From the NCBI GenBank assembly GCA_030407315.1, contig JALQPE010000924.1:1-15000 (forward strand): a stretch of DNA of 15,000 nucleotides. Reading direction: 5' to 3'. Source of the stretch: Asparagopsis taxiformis. Lineage: Eukaryota > Rhodophyta > Florideophyceae > Bonnemaisoniales > Bonnemaisoniaceae. Under the pieces are notes generated by a model, which saw only the letters and a program-made list of their open reading frames with translations, had not been told where the DNA came from and did no database searches. How positions within the stretch are numbered: the first letter of the stretch is position 1; every line of letters begins with the position of its first letter. The position numbers and the translations under genes are program-made. Shown here piece by piece: positions 7,141 through 15,000 of this stretch.

Positions 7141-8256
7141 TACCTCTCTCTTCATGTCCTGCGTTCGATCTCTAACGCCCGTGTCCTCTGCCTCCGGGCA
7201 TGACAATTATACGGGATCCGGGGTGACGGCAACGGCTTGTTGACATGTGCGCTTGTGTGGGGCCGGTAGGTTGGTGGCTGGTGTCATTGCGGAATGGAGG
7301 AGCGCAAAGTGCGAGCCCTGGGTGTGTTCGATTTATTGTGTTTCTGCACGACTGTGTGTACCTCTCTCTTCATGTCCTGCGTTCGATCTCTAACGCCCGT
7401 GTCCTCTGCCTTCGGGCATGACATTATACGGGATCCGGGGTGACGGCAACGGCTTGTTGACATGTGCGCCTGTGTGGGGCCGGTATTCGGGCATTATCTT
7501 TGGTGAGTGCGCGTGTGCGAGTCTGGGTGGTGTGATTCGTTTGTGTGTCTGTTCTCTGCATGATTTTGTACCTCTCCTTCATGTCCTGCGTTCGATCTCT
7601 AACGCCCGTGTCCTCTGCCTTCGGGCATGACAATTATACGGGATCCGGGGTGACGGCAACGGCTTGTCGACATGTGCATGTTGTGTTTGGGTCTGGCGCA
7701 TGGCGGGTTGCATCGGTTGCGTGTGTGTTTTATCCGTGTCCACGAACACGAATTGTTGTGAGTCCGTACCTTGTGTGTGTGTCTGTACGCCTCTCATCTC
7801 ATGTCCTGCGTTCGATCTCTAACGCCCGTGTCCTCTGCCTCCGGGCATGACAATTATACGGGATCCGGGGTGACGGCAACGGCTTGAACCGAGAACAGTA
7901 CCACTCGCGCGCATTGTGCTTGACCGGCAGTCGTGTCTTCTGGCGGGGGTGGATGCATATCCCGGGTGAGTGCGGATACTCTAAATTCGTTCATGAGTGT
8001 GTGTGTCGTGTCTGTGTGTGTGTGTGCAGTCCTCCAGTGTGTGTGTGTGTGTCTGTGACGGGGTGGTGCATTTCGCCCGTGTCGTTTGTGTCTGTGTTAA
8101 TTTATTGTGTGTCCGCACTTTTTGCGCACCTCTCTCTTCATGTCCTGCGTTCGATCTCTAACGCCCGTGTCCTCTGCCTTCGGGCATGACAATTATACGG
8201 GATCCGGGGTGACGGCAACGGCTTGTTGACATGTGCACTTTTGTGTGGGGCCGGTA
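7141..8256 (+). repeat. Five copies of a conserved ~100-bp spacer core
   Basis: The core begins TACCTCTCTCTTCATGTCCT, continues GCGTTCGATCTCTAACGCCC and GTGTCCTCTGCCTYCGGGCA, then TTATACGGGATCCGGGGTGA and CGGCAACGGCTTG. Copies lie at about 7141-7268, 7359-7485, 7569-7678, 7786-7886 and 8127-8256. Steps are 218, 210, 217 and 341 bp. Copies 1, 2, 3 and 5 continue to GACATGTGC, and copies 1, 2 and 5 further to GTGGGGCCGGTA. Copies 1, 2 and 5 also share an upstream ATTTATTGTGTGTCYGCA. Inside the core, GCGTT/AACGC flank an 8-base loop, and GCCCG/CGGGC flank a 13-base loop whose only variation is C/T at the last position. Spacers between cores are unrelated GT-rich DNA. Such sub-repeats are often enhancers or spacer promoters in other rDNAs; here the role is unknown. 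Confidence 0.9.
7998..8054. repeat. Interrupted GT microsatellite
   Basis: Two GT runs (about 7998-8028 and 8038-8052) are separated by CAGTCCTCCA. They lie between conserved cores 4 and 5 and partly account for the longer step between them. Confidence 0.7.
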
Positions 8257-9273
8257 GTTTGCATGGGGCGGCGGCGCGCTGCGGTATTGTGCTGCTCTTG
8301 AATGGGCGGGCGCGGGCATGCTGTGTGGGTTGTTGTACTAGGACCGAGGACCGACCGAGCTTGAGTGACCGGCTGTGCTTGCATGGCTGTGTGACACGGT
8401 GAAGGCTCAAGGTTGCGTTTTGTTCAGAGACTGAGGGCTGGCGCGTTTGGTCTGTTGGTGGGGGTGGTGCGGACATGGCGATGGTAGCTAGCTGCAGTTG
8501 GTGTGCTGAATTGTGGACAGACACCCTTTACACTGCGCTGTGATGCTACTGTTGTTGTGGAGGACGTACTGCTTCTGCTGGCGGGCTGGGCGTGGCAAGT
8601 GCCTGGTGAAGTTGATGACGACTGGACGTGATTATGCAAGAGTCTGCAGTGTGTGTGTGTGTGTGTGTATGTGCGAGAGTGAGATGTTTCTGTTTGCGGA
8701 GTTTCAGTGAGAGCTGGATCGGCGCATCAGGCCCAAGTGTCGTAACGTGTCTGCTGATGGGGCTTTGGCGGCTTGCGCCGTCAAAGTTTGCCAGTGCATT
8801 CTCAAACCAAAAACGGGATTGGCGAGGCATCGTCCCCGCCCAAGTGTCGTGAAGGGCCGGTTGTAGCATGATGACTCCCCGGGTGTGCGTGCTTGCGCGT
8901 GCACTGTGGACGAGTGTGGCGACCGGTGTGGATGGCGCTGGGTAGTATGGACTCTGAACCGAGAAGCGAGTGCCGTGAAGCTGTGAGATTGACCGGGAGA
9001 GAACGAGTTTGTGGCGGTGCATGACAGGCCGGTGTGCCGTTGCCGACGCGCTTTGATTCCGGGATATCGATCGGTGAGGGACGGTCGCAGATACGGGGAG
9101 GGGTTTGTACGACTCTCGGGTGGTGAAGCTGCGTGTGTGTTGCAGTGGAGCCCGGGTATGCCGTCACTGAACGAACTGTGTGAATGTCTATGGTAGTACC
9201 AATGACCCTGTCTGATCTGCCTGTGTGAGTCTGAGCGAGCCTGCGTCTGTAGCCCGTGTGTGTGTGTATGTGT
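8257..9273. other. G/T-rich spacer, no recognisable gene
   Basis: The stretch is strongly biased to G and T on the + strand, so the minus strand is C/A-rich and nearly free of stop codons; a 359-codon minus frame (8704-9783) results. It includes a pure GT microsatellite at 8649-8668. Two copies of GCCCAAGTGTCGT lie at about 8732-8743 and 8837-8849, members of a word family also found at 10017-10229. No RNA gene is recognised. Confidence 0.5.
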
Positions 9274-9427
9274 GCGCGCGGCCGACCGAACCCCGTATCG
9301 AGTGTGTAGACACGTCGATTTTTGAACGGGGAAGAGGTTTGGTCGTGTGGCGCGCGGCTGACCAAACTCCGTATCGAGTGTGTAGACATGTCGATTTTTG
9401 AAACGGGGAAGCGGTTTTTGTCGTGTG
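9274..9427. repeat. 76-bp tandem duplication
   Basis: Two adjacent copies, 9274-9349 and 9350-9427, begin GCGCGCGGCYGACC and contain CCGTATCGAGTGTGTAGACA, TGTCGATTTTTGAA, ACGGGGAAG and a closing GTCGTGTG. They differ at a few positions and by one A (TTTTTGAACGGGG against TTTTTGAAACGGGG). No larger array is seen. Confidence 0.85.
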
Positions 9428-9880
9428 TTGATGCATGTATGCGCGCGTGCGGAGGCGTGGAGGAGCGACGGCGAGGGTGGAGACGACAGGTGAGGGAAAG
9501 AGGCTAGTAGCACTAAGTGTTGGGGTGAAAGTACGAGAATGTCCGTGCCTCCTGTTGGCAAGACGTGATGCTTGAAGCGCTGTAACCGGCGTGGAGGGTG
9601 GCGTCTGACCGTTACTGACGGGCTGTTGTGTGTGGGTGCTTGAACACGAAAGATGGTACATGCCTGCGTGGCTCCGAAAGTGTAACTGACTGAGAATTGT
9701 GCAGACCCAGAAAAAGAGGAAGGAAAGAGAAGTCGTATGCCGCAAATATACATGGTTGGATTACGGTACCTGTAAAACAGCAACGCAGGACCGGTGCGTG
9801 GGTAACAGTGTCAGAGAGAAACAGTGTTGTGAGTGTGATGTAAGTGACAGACAGATCTGAGATAAACGGGTACCAGAAGA
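9428..9880. other. Spacer without recognisable gene
   Basis: Composition changes here from GT-rich to A/G-rich. The 15-mer GACAGATCTGAGATA at 9850-9864 repeats the one at 5473-5487. Otherwise nothing is recognised. Confidence 0.4.
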
Positions 9881-10640
9881 AGAATAAATTAATGTGTCAG
9901 TGTGTGAAGCAAGCGGGTAAACAGAAAACAGCGGACCGAGATTAAAATAATGTGTGAAAGTGTTTGAAAACGCGGGTAAACAGCATTAATATTAACGTGT
10001 GAGCATGAATCTACAACCAAGTGTCGGAAAAACAACCAAGTGTCGGAGTGAGTGAGTGAGTAAAAATTCCAAGTGTCGAAAGTGCGAGTGAGTGTGTGAG
10101 TGTATGTGTGTGAAGCAGGCAGGCGAACGAACATGAGTCGGGTAAACAACAAACAAAGAACAAGGCGTGTAAGACCATCGGACCAACTGAACAAAAGAGG
10201 CTGAAGCAGGCGAACCCCCCCAAGTGTCAGAAGAGGACAGGAAAACAGCCACACGACCTTTGTAAGCGAATCTCAAATGAGGACAACAATAAATTAACAA
10301 CACACAAATGAAGCAGAACAAGTCTCTGAGGGCATTAAAATAAACACCACCACAAAGCAGGAAAGCGGATCAGTGTCAGTATACCACCACCACACAGTGT
10401 CAGAACAACAAGATCATGCAAGGAGGGAAAGGGCATTAAATTAACAACACACGAAAAGCAGGCAGGCGAACCAAGACTCAGAGGACATTAAATTAATACA
10501 AACACAATGCAGGCAGGCGAATCAGAGACTCAGAGGACAATATTTTAACACACATCAATAAAGGGCATAAGATTAACACACAGCAGGCGAATCAGGGTAT
10601 CAGAGGACATTAATTTAAGACACAGGCGGGTGAAACTTAC
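9880..10640. repeat. AT-rich zone with ATTAAATTAA and GCAGGCGAAYC repeats
   Basis: GCAGGCAGGCGAAC or a shortened form starts at 10115, 10206, 10458, 10509 and 10583. Copies 3-5 are each followed by CAGAGGACATTAAATTAA or a close variant. Further AT words are AATAAATTAACAACACAC near 10288, GGGCATTAAAATAAACACC near 10331 and GGGCATTAAATTAACAACAC near 10433. CCAAGTGTCG lies at 10017, 10036 and 10069, and CCAAGTGTCA at 10220. The zone ends before the probable rRNA promoter and resembles in style, but not in exact units, the A-rich zone at 717-1556 at the other end of the IGS. Confidence 0.75.
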
Positions 10641-10806
10641 ACACACTATAATAATAATGCAGTGCGAATTACCAAAATACGATATGAACGAACACACACA
10701 CACTGAGAGAAAGCACGAGAATGGATTAGAACAAACACGCATCGGTACGGAGAGATGTTGGGAGTCTTACCAGCTCACACATCACCACGGACTCTGAAAA
10801 TCAGGC

Positions 10807-10817
10807 TATCTATGGGG
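10807..10817 (+). promoter_or_regulatory. Candidate RNA polymerase I initiation site (TATCTATGGGG)
   Basis: TATCTATGGGG resembles the plant Pol I initiation element TATATA(A/G)GGGG, where transcription starts near the last A before the Gs. It lies shortly after composition changes from the AT-rich repeat zone to the mixed, then G-rich sequence leading to the 18S. A start near 10813 would give a 5' ETS of about 810 nt. Red algal Pol I promoters are not familiar enough to me to confirm this. Confidence 0.3.
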
Positions 10818-11621
10818 CCTGTCGGCATTAATATATTCCTCTTTGTAAGAAAAGAACCATGTCAAGAAAGTTTGAGATCTCAAGGCGCGGGGCTGTACCG
10901 TATCCCAGTCGACCGCGCCGGCACAATCAGTTGGAGACCTTTTGTTGAGTGACGTTGTCAGAGTATGTACCGCTTGTGCGTGTTGCGCCCTAAACGCATG
11001 CGACGTAGCGGAGGTCCACACGTGCTGAGGGAGTTGGTGTGCTTTTGTGCGCCCCCCTCGTGTTGGGGTCGGCTCCTGGGTTGTGGGGGTCGGCTGTTTG
11101 TAGGACGCTGAAGTCAACGAGACGTGAGCCTGGTGTGCTCTGTGACGGGCTGGTTTAGTAGGGTAGCTCCTGAAGGACTGGTCTGACGCGGGGTGTGCCT
11201 GTGTGAGCGTACGTATCCGAGTGCATGAAGGCGGCAGTCGGGCGTGTGCATGTTGCTGCTGCTGCTGCTTGCGGTGGTGGTGGTGATGTGTGCATGTACC
11301 GAGGACGCTGGAAGTGCGTATCTGGCTGTTTCGGAGAGTGTGTGAACGAGGGATTTCCGCAGGAACGGTGGGTAGTGGCTGCTGCTGCGCAGCGTGCTAC
11401 CACGTGAGTTCTGGTCAGACGGAGAAACCGGCACGCTTTCTGGGGGGCTGGATCGAAGGCCGCGCACTGGCGGGGCGGGCATGAGGAGGCTGCGACGGCG
11501 GGAGTAGGGATTAATCACCCTGAAACCGATTGTTTGCGGCGAGCCTAAGCCTGCCGAGGCTGCCGGGCGTGTGTTGCCGGGAGGAAAGTTGATGGGCGCT
11601 GCGAACATGAGTGTACGTAAA
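10813..11621 (+). other. Probable 5' external transcribed spacer (5' ETS)
   Basis: This is the region between the candidate start site and the 18S, expected to be transcribed and removed from the precursor rRNA. It is G/T-rich, with a GCTGCTGCTGCTGC-TTGCGGTGGTGGTGG run at 11253-11285 and another GCTGCTGC near 11379. No ORF of interest and no clear U3-type pairing site could be recognised by eye. The left boundary depends entirely on the promoter call. Confidence 0.45.
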
Positions 11622-12721
11622 TATCTGGTTGATCCTGCCAGTGGTATATGCTCGTCTTAAAGACTAAGCCATGCAAGTGTAAGTATGAGTGATCAAGTAC
11701 AACGAAACTGCGAATGGCTCGGTAAAACAGCAATAATTTGTTCAATGGGAAAGTACTACACGGATAACCGTAGTAATTCTAGAGCTAATACGTGCCATGA
11801 GCGGTGCACTTCGGTGCCCGTGGTATGCATTCAGATAACAAGCCGACATTTGTTGGTGATTCAGAGTTTCTTTCGGATCGCGATTTCATTATCAGCGACG
11901 CATTGTTCAAGTTTCTGACCTATCAACTTTGGATGGTAGGATATTGTCCTACCATGGTTGTGACGGGTAACGGACCGTGGGTGCGGGATTCCGGAGAGGG
12001 AGCCTGAGAGACGGCTACCACATCCAAGGAAGGCAGCAGGCGCGCACATTACCCCATCCAGACTCTGGGAGGTAGTGACGAGAAATAGCAATAGGGGGAC
12101 CAATGGTCTTCCTACTTGGAATGAGAACGAGGTAAACAGCATATCGAGGATCCAGCAGAGGGCAAGTCTGGTGCCAGCAGCCGCGGTAATTCCAGCTCTG
12201 TAAGCGTATATCAAAGTTGTTGCAGTTAAAACGCTCGTAGTCGGATTTTGGCGTTTGTCGGCGATGCGGGCCTTCGGGTCGGTCGCTCGGCGAGTGCCTT
12301 TGTGGATGGTGGCCGGTGCGCTGTTTCATTACAATGCGCTGGTCGCCGCCACTGTTTACTGTGAGAAAATTTGAGTGTTCAAAGCGGGCGACTGGGCCGT
12401 GAAAAGATTAGCATGGAATAATGGAATAGGACCCTTGGGTTCTGTTTCGTTGGTTTGTGAGACCCAGGTAATGATTAAGAGGGACGGTTGGGGGCATTTG
12501 TATTTCGGCGCTAGAGGTGAAATTCTTGGATTGCCGAAAGACAAACAGCTGCGAAAGCGTCTGCCAAGGACGTTTTCATTGATCAAGAACGAAAGTAAGG
12601 GGATCGAAGACGATCAGATACCGTCGTAGTCTTTACTATAAACGATGAGGACTGGGGATCGGGCGGGGCTGTTTATTTGGCCCACCCGGCACCCTCCGAG
12701 AAATCAAAGTGTTTGCTTTCT

Positions 12722-12772
<51 letters not shown>

Positions 12773-13230
12773 TCACCGGGTGTGGAGCCTGCGGCTTAAT
12801 TTGACTCAACACGGGAAAACTTACCAGGTCAGGACATAGTGAGGATTGACAGATTGAGAGCTCTTTCTTGATTCTATGGTTGGTGGTGCATGGCCGTTCT
12901 TAGTTGGTGGAGTGATCTGTCTGGTTAATTCCGTTAACGAGCGAGACCTGGGCGTGCTAGCTAGGCGCAGTTACTGCTTTTGCGGTAGCTAGGCGGCCTT
13001 CCTAGACGGACTGCGGGCGTCTAGCCCGCGGAAGCTCCAGGCAATAACAGGTCTGAGATGCCCTTAGATGTTCTGGGCCGCACGCGTGCTACACTGAGCG
13101 GGTCAACGGGTGAGGATGGGCGAGAGCTCTTCCGAATCTCGAAATCCGCTCGTGATGGGGATTGAGGGTTGCAATTTTCCCTCCTGAACGAGGAATACCT
13201 TGTAAGCGCGGGTCATCAACCCGCGCTGAA

Positions 13231-13277
<47 letters not shown>

Positions 13278-13359
13278 GTGGTCCGGTGAGGCCTCGGGAG
13301 GGCTGCGTGGACTGTGGCGACACGGACTGCGTGGCCTAAACTTGGTCAAACCTTATCAC

Positions 13360-13417
<58 letters not shown>
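11622..13417 (+). rRNA. 18S (small subunit) rRNA
   Basis: This is the complete small-subunit rRNA gene, about 1796 nt, a usual eukaryotic length, with no intron. The 5' end is set by TATCTGGTTGATCCTGCCAG and the 3' end by CCTGCGGAAGGATCATT. Landmarks run in order: GGTGCCAGCAGCCGCGGTAA (530 loop, about 12170-12189), GAGGTGAAATTCTTGGATT (about 12515-12533), AAAGGAATTGACGG (12752-12765), AACACGGGAAAACTTACCAGG (about 12810-12830), TTGTACACACCGCCCGTCGC (decoding region, about 13246-13265) and AAGTCGTAACAAGGTTTCCG. The words after the 530 loop (CTGTAAGCG, AAAACGCTCGTAGTCGGA) suggest a red alga. It forms the core of the 40S subunit. No disruption is seen, so it looks functional, unlike the 28S tail at the window start. 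Confidence 0.97.
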
Positions 13418-13691
13418 CAAAAGAGAGAAGCAGCAGCAGAACTGGAAAGAGAAGTCGTGTGGTGGGGGATGACAGTGTGGTGAGAGGATGGGTTTCCGGG
13501 TAGCCCCGGGGATTTGTCAGCTTGCCGTGCCGCGTGGGGGGTGATTGCCCTGCAAAGCCTCTGTTGTCTCCCGGTCCGAGAGTGTATCTGTCTCTGAGGT
13601 TGCGAAAACAAATTTTTTAACGTGAACAATTATCCAAACTCATTATTTTAAACAAACCGAACCCAAAAAAACAAAACAATTAATTAACAAA
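13418..13691 (+). other. Internal transcribed spacer 1 (ITS1)
   Basis: ITS1 separates 18S and 5.8S and is removed during precursor processing. It is about 274 nt. The first part (to ~13600) is G-rich. The second part (about 13607-13691) is strongly A-rich (AACAAATTTTTTAACG, CCCAAAAAAACAAAACAATT), giving an unstructured stretch before 5.8S. Boundaries follow from the 18S 3' end and the estimated 5.8S 5' end. Confidence 0.9.
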
Positions 13692-13849
13692 AACACAACT
13701 CACAACGGTGGATGTCTTGGCTTCCAGATCGATGAAGAACGCAGCTAAACGCGAGAGATAACGCGAATTGCAGAACTCGTGAATCATCGAATTTTTGAAC
13801 GCAAGTTGCGCTCGCGGGTAATCCTGCGAGCATGTCTGTTTGAGTGTCC
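13692..13849 (+). rRNA. 5.8S rRNA
   Basis: This is the complete 5.8S rRNA, about 158 nt, part of the 60S subunit and base-paired to 28S. Conserved words are ACAACGGTGGATGTCTTGG (near the 5' end), CGATGAAGAACGCAG (13730-13744), GCGAATTGCAGAACTCGTGA and ATCATCGAATTTTTGAACGCA. The 3' part TGTCTGTTTGAG (13834-13845) can pair with CTCAAATCAGACA at the start of the downstream 28S, with one bulged base. The 5' end is uncertain by about 5 nt. The sequence resembles red algal 5.8S. Confidence 0.95.
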
Positions 13850-14415
13850 GTGCATGAAAAAAATCGAAGATGGTATAAACTTGTTAACGCGTGCCACGAG
13901 GGGGCAACCCCACGCGGCGTTAAACGCGACTAATGGGCGTGTCCGTGCCGCAAGGTGTCGGTCGCCTGAAAATGAGAAGCTGGTGTGCGCACGTGAGAGT
14001 CTTTACCGACCGGAGTGACTTACCTACTGGCTTGCTGCTGGATGCTGCTGCGAATTAATTTAATCGTTGACGAGCGGTGGTGTCTGTATGTGGCGAGCTG
14101 GCGGGGTCTGTGTTTCGGCTGGGGGGGTTGCTCCCTCTGGCTGGGATATGGGCGGTTGCGAAGGGCGCGGGATGGGTAGCGTGTGTGCGAGCTTTCCAAG
14201 TGTGTGTGATTGACGGTGGTGATGATGTCTGCAGCGGGAAATTAACGAGATTCTTATATGCGTTAATGTTAACGTCTTGCCAACGTTAATGTTAACGCGA
14301 AATTGACGCCTCGTGCGTTAATTTAACATCACCATCGCACACATGAAGGGAAATATTATAATGATACATAATATTAAAAAGGGAACTGAGCATATTAATA
14401 TTAATGTTTGGCATT
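13850..14415 (+). other. Internal transcribed spacer 2 (ITS2)
   Basis: ITS2 lies between 5.8S and 28S, about 566 nt. A hairpin with arms TTAACGC (13884-13890) and GCGTTAA (13917-13923), extended inside by complementary GTG/CAC, lies near the 5' end. The middle is G/T-rich and the last ~150 nt AT-rich, with near-palindromic CGTTAATGTTAACG words and ATATTAATATTAAT just before 28S. Confidence 0.9.
14261..14297 (+). repeat. Two near-palindromic CGTTAATGTTAACG repeats in ITS2
   Basis: CGTTAATGTTAACG occurs at 14261-14274 and 14284-14297. Each is a palindrome (CGTTAA/TTAACG) except for the central TG, and the pair can also fold on each other around CTTGCCA-type spacer sequence. A further GCGTTAATTTAAC lies at about 14316-14328. 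Effect on ITS2 folding is inferred. Confidence 0.75.
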
Positions 14416-14469
14416 GGATCTCAAATCAGACAAGGCGACCCGCCGAATTTAAGCATATAATTAAGCGGT

Positions 14470-14500
<31 letters not shown>

Positions 14501-14749
14501 GCGGCGAGCGAAGCGGGAAGAGCCCAACATGAAAAGGCCGTGCCGTCCGCGGTGCGGCCGTTGTAATGTGAGCAGCCTGGGTGCGTCAGTGCAGGTAAGT
14601 GACATGAAAATGTTCGCCGTGGAGGGTGAGAGCCCCGTCCAGCCTGCACAGGGCGTGCCGTACAGGGCTGTCTCGAATGAGTCGGGTAGCTTGGGAATGC
14701 TGCTCTAAGATCGGTGGTAAATTTCATCGAAGGCTAAATACTGCTGGAA

Positions 14750-14781
<32 letters not shown>

Positions 14782-15000
14782 ATGAAAAGCACTTTGAAAA
14801 GAGGGTGAAAAGAATCTGAAACCGTTGTGAGGGAAGCGGATTGCGTTGCAGTAACTGTGGGCGCCGGTGTGTTCAGCCTGTTTCGGCGGGTGTAGTGGCA
14901 CCGGTGGCTCCGTCTGCTGTGGGTTTGTGGTGGCTGATTGCAAGGCTGCTGCGGACTGAGGGCTCCGTGCTGCTTTGCGGCGGCACGTGAGGACGGCAGG
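14416..15000 (+). rRNA. 28S (large subunit) rRNA, 5' part (partial)
   Basis: This is the start of the large-subunit rRNA, cut by the window end. It opens with GGATCTCAAATCAGACAAGG, which pairs with the 5.8S 3' region. Conserved words follow: GAATTTAAGCATATAATTAAG (about 14445-14465), GAAACTAACCAGGATTCCCT, GTAGCGGCGAGCGAAGCGGG, CAAGTACCGTGAGGGAAAGA and TGAAAAGCACTTTGAAAAGA. This covers domain I including the D1 and the start of the D2 variable regions. In contrast to the 28S tail at 1-432, these conserved segments carry no unexpected insertions, so this copy looks functional. The 5' end is uncertain by a few bases. Confidence 0.95.

Noticed and set aside
7141..7268. GTTCGATCTC in the conserved core as a Pol III B box or tRNA
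   Set aside because: It only approximates the B-box consensus, no A box is found at a suitable distance upstream, and no cloverleaf can be drawn.
8704..9783. 359-codon open frame on the minus strand
   Set aside because: The + strand is G/T-rich, so the complement is C/A-rich and rarely forms stop codons. The translation is a monotonous Ser/Thr/His/Pro/Arg-rich sequence with no domain, and it runs through the 76-bp DNA duplication.
433..11621. A linked 5S rRNA gene in the IGS
   Set aside because: Neither strand shows the conserved 5S internal control words (AGTTAAGC, GGATGGGTGAC).
11861..12629. Open frames inside the 18S gene on both strands
   Set aside because: They lie fully within a well-supported 18S rRNA.
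11622..13417. A group I intron in 18S, as occurs in some red algae
   Set aside because: The gene is of normal length, with conserved segments uninterrupted throughout.

Overview
This window is a nuclear ribosomal DNA repeat of a eukaryote, read 5'->3' in the direction of rRNA transcription. It starts in the 3' end of one 28S gene, crosses an intergenic spacer (IGS) and 5' external transcribed spacer of about 11.2 kb, then holds a complete 18S, ITS1, 5.8S and ITS2 and the first ~585 bases of the next 28S. A 28S tail upstream and a 28S head downstream on the same strand imply a head-to-tail tandem unit. I see no protein-coding gene, tRNA, 5S rRNA, transposon or CRISPR array. The long open frames that exist are products of strongly skewed base composition.

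The 18S words (for example the stretch around the 530 loop continuing with CTGTAAGCGTATA and AAACGCTCGTAGTCGGA) and the 5.8S words (GGTGGATGTCTTGGCTTCC, TCGTGAATCATCGAATTTTT) look most like a red alga (Rhodophyta). This is recognition from memory, not a search. The 18S shows no intron. The 18S, 5.8S and 28S 5' regions look intact. The 28S 3' tail does not: it carries small insertions and substitutions in nearly universal segments, including the sarcin-ricin loop.

The IGS is a mosaic of distinct short-repeat zones. (1) 433-1556: A-rich spacer with four copies of an 18S-like word (AAAGGAATTGACGG) and nine AATAAAMTAA words. (2) 1597-1772: four copies of a 25-bp repeat. (3) 1877-2009: four CACGTG palindromes. 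(4) 2170-2485: 25 CTGTAA/TTACAG hexamers in 316 bp. (5) 3048-3186: CCAAT boxes, two intervals of exactly 32 bp. (6) 3209-3571: twelve CACGTG palindromes, many ~30 bp apart. (7) About 4.5 kb: an abrupt switch from C-rich to G-rich on the + strand, followed by tandem repeats carrying GACCAAGTC and a G-quadruplex-type motif at 5245-5274. (8) 5743-6303: four copies of a repeat carrying paired GGGTGATTCC words. (9) 7141-8256: five copies of a highly conserved ~100-bp core with hairpin potential. (10) 9274-9427: a 76-bp tandem duplication. (11) 9880-10640: a second AT-rich repeat zone just before the probable transcription start. A TATCTATGGGG element at 10807-10817 resembles plant RNA polymerase I initiation sites and would give an ETS of about 0.8 kb.

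In function the window encodes one precursor rRNA (5' ETS-18S-ITS1-5.8S-ITS2-28S) made by RNA polymerase I in the nucleolus. The spacer arrays are plausible binding platforms for terminator, fork-barrier, enhancer or origin proteins. Those roles are inference from position and repetition only. The CTGTAA array and the helically phased CACGTG/CCAAT arrays are the strongest candidates for something undescribed.
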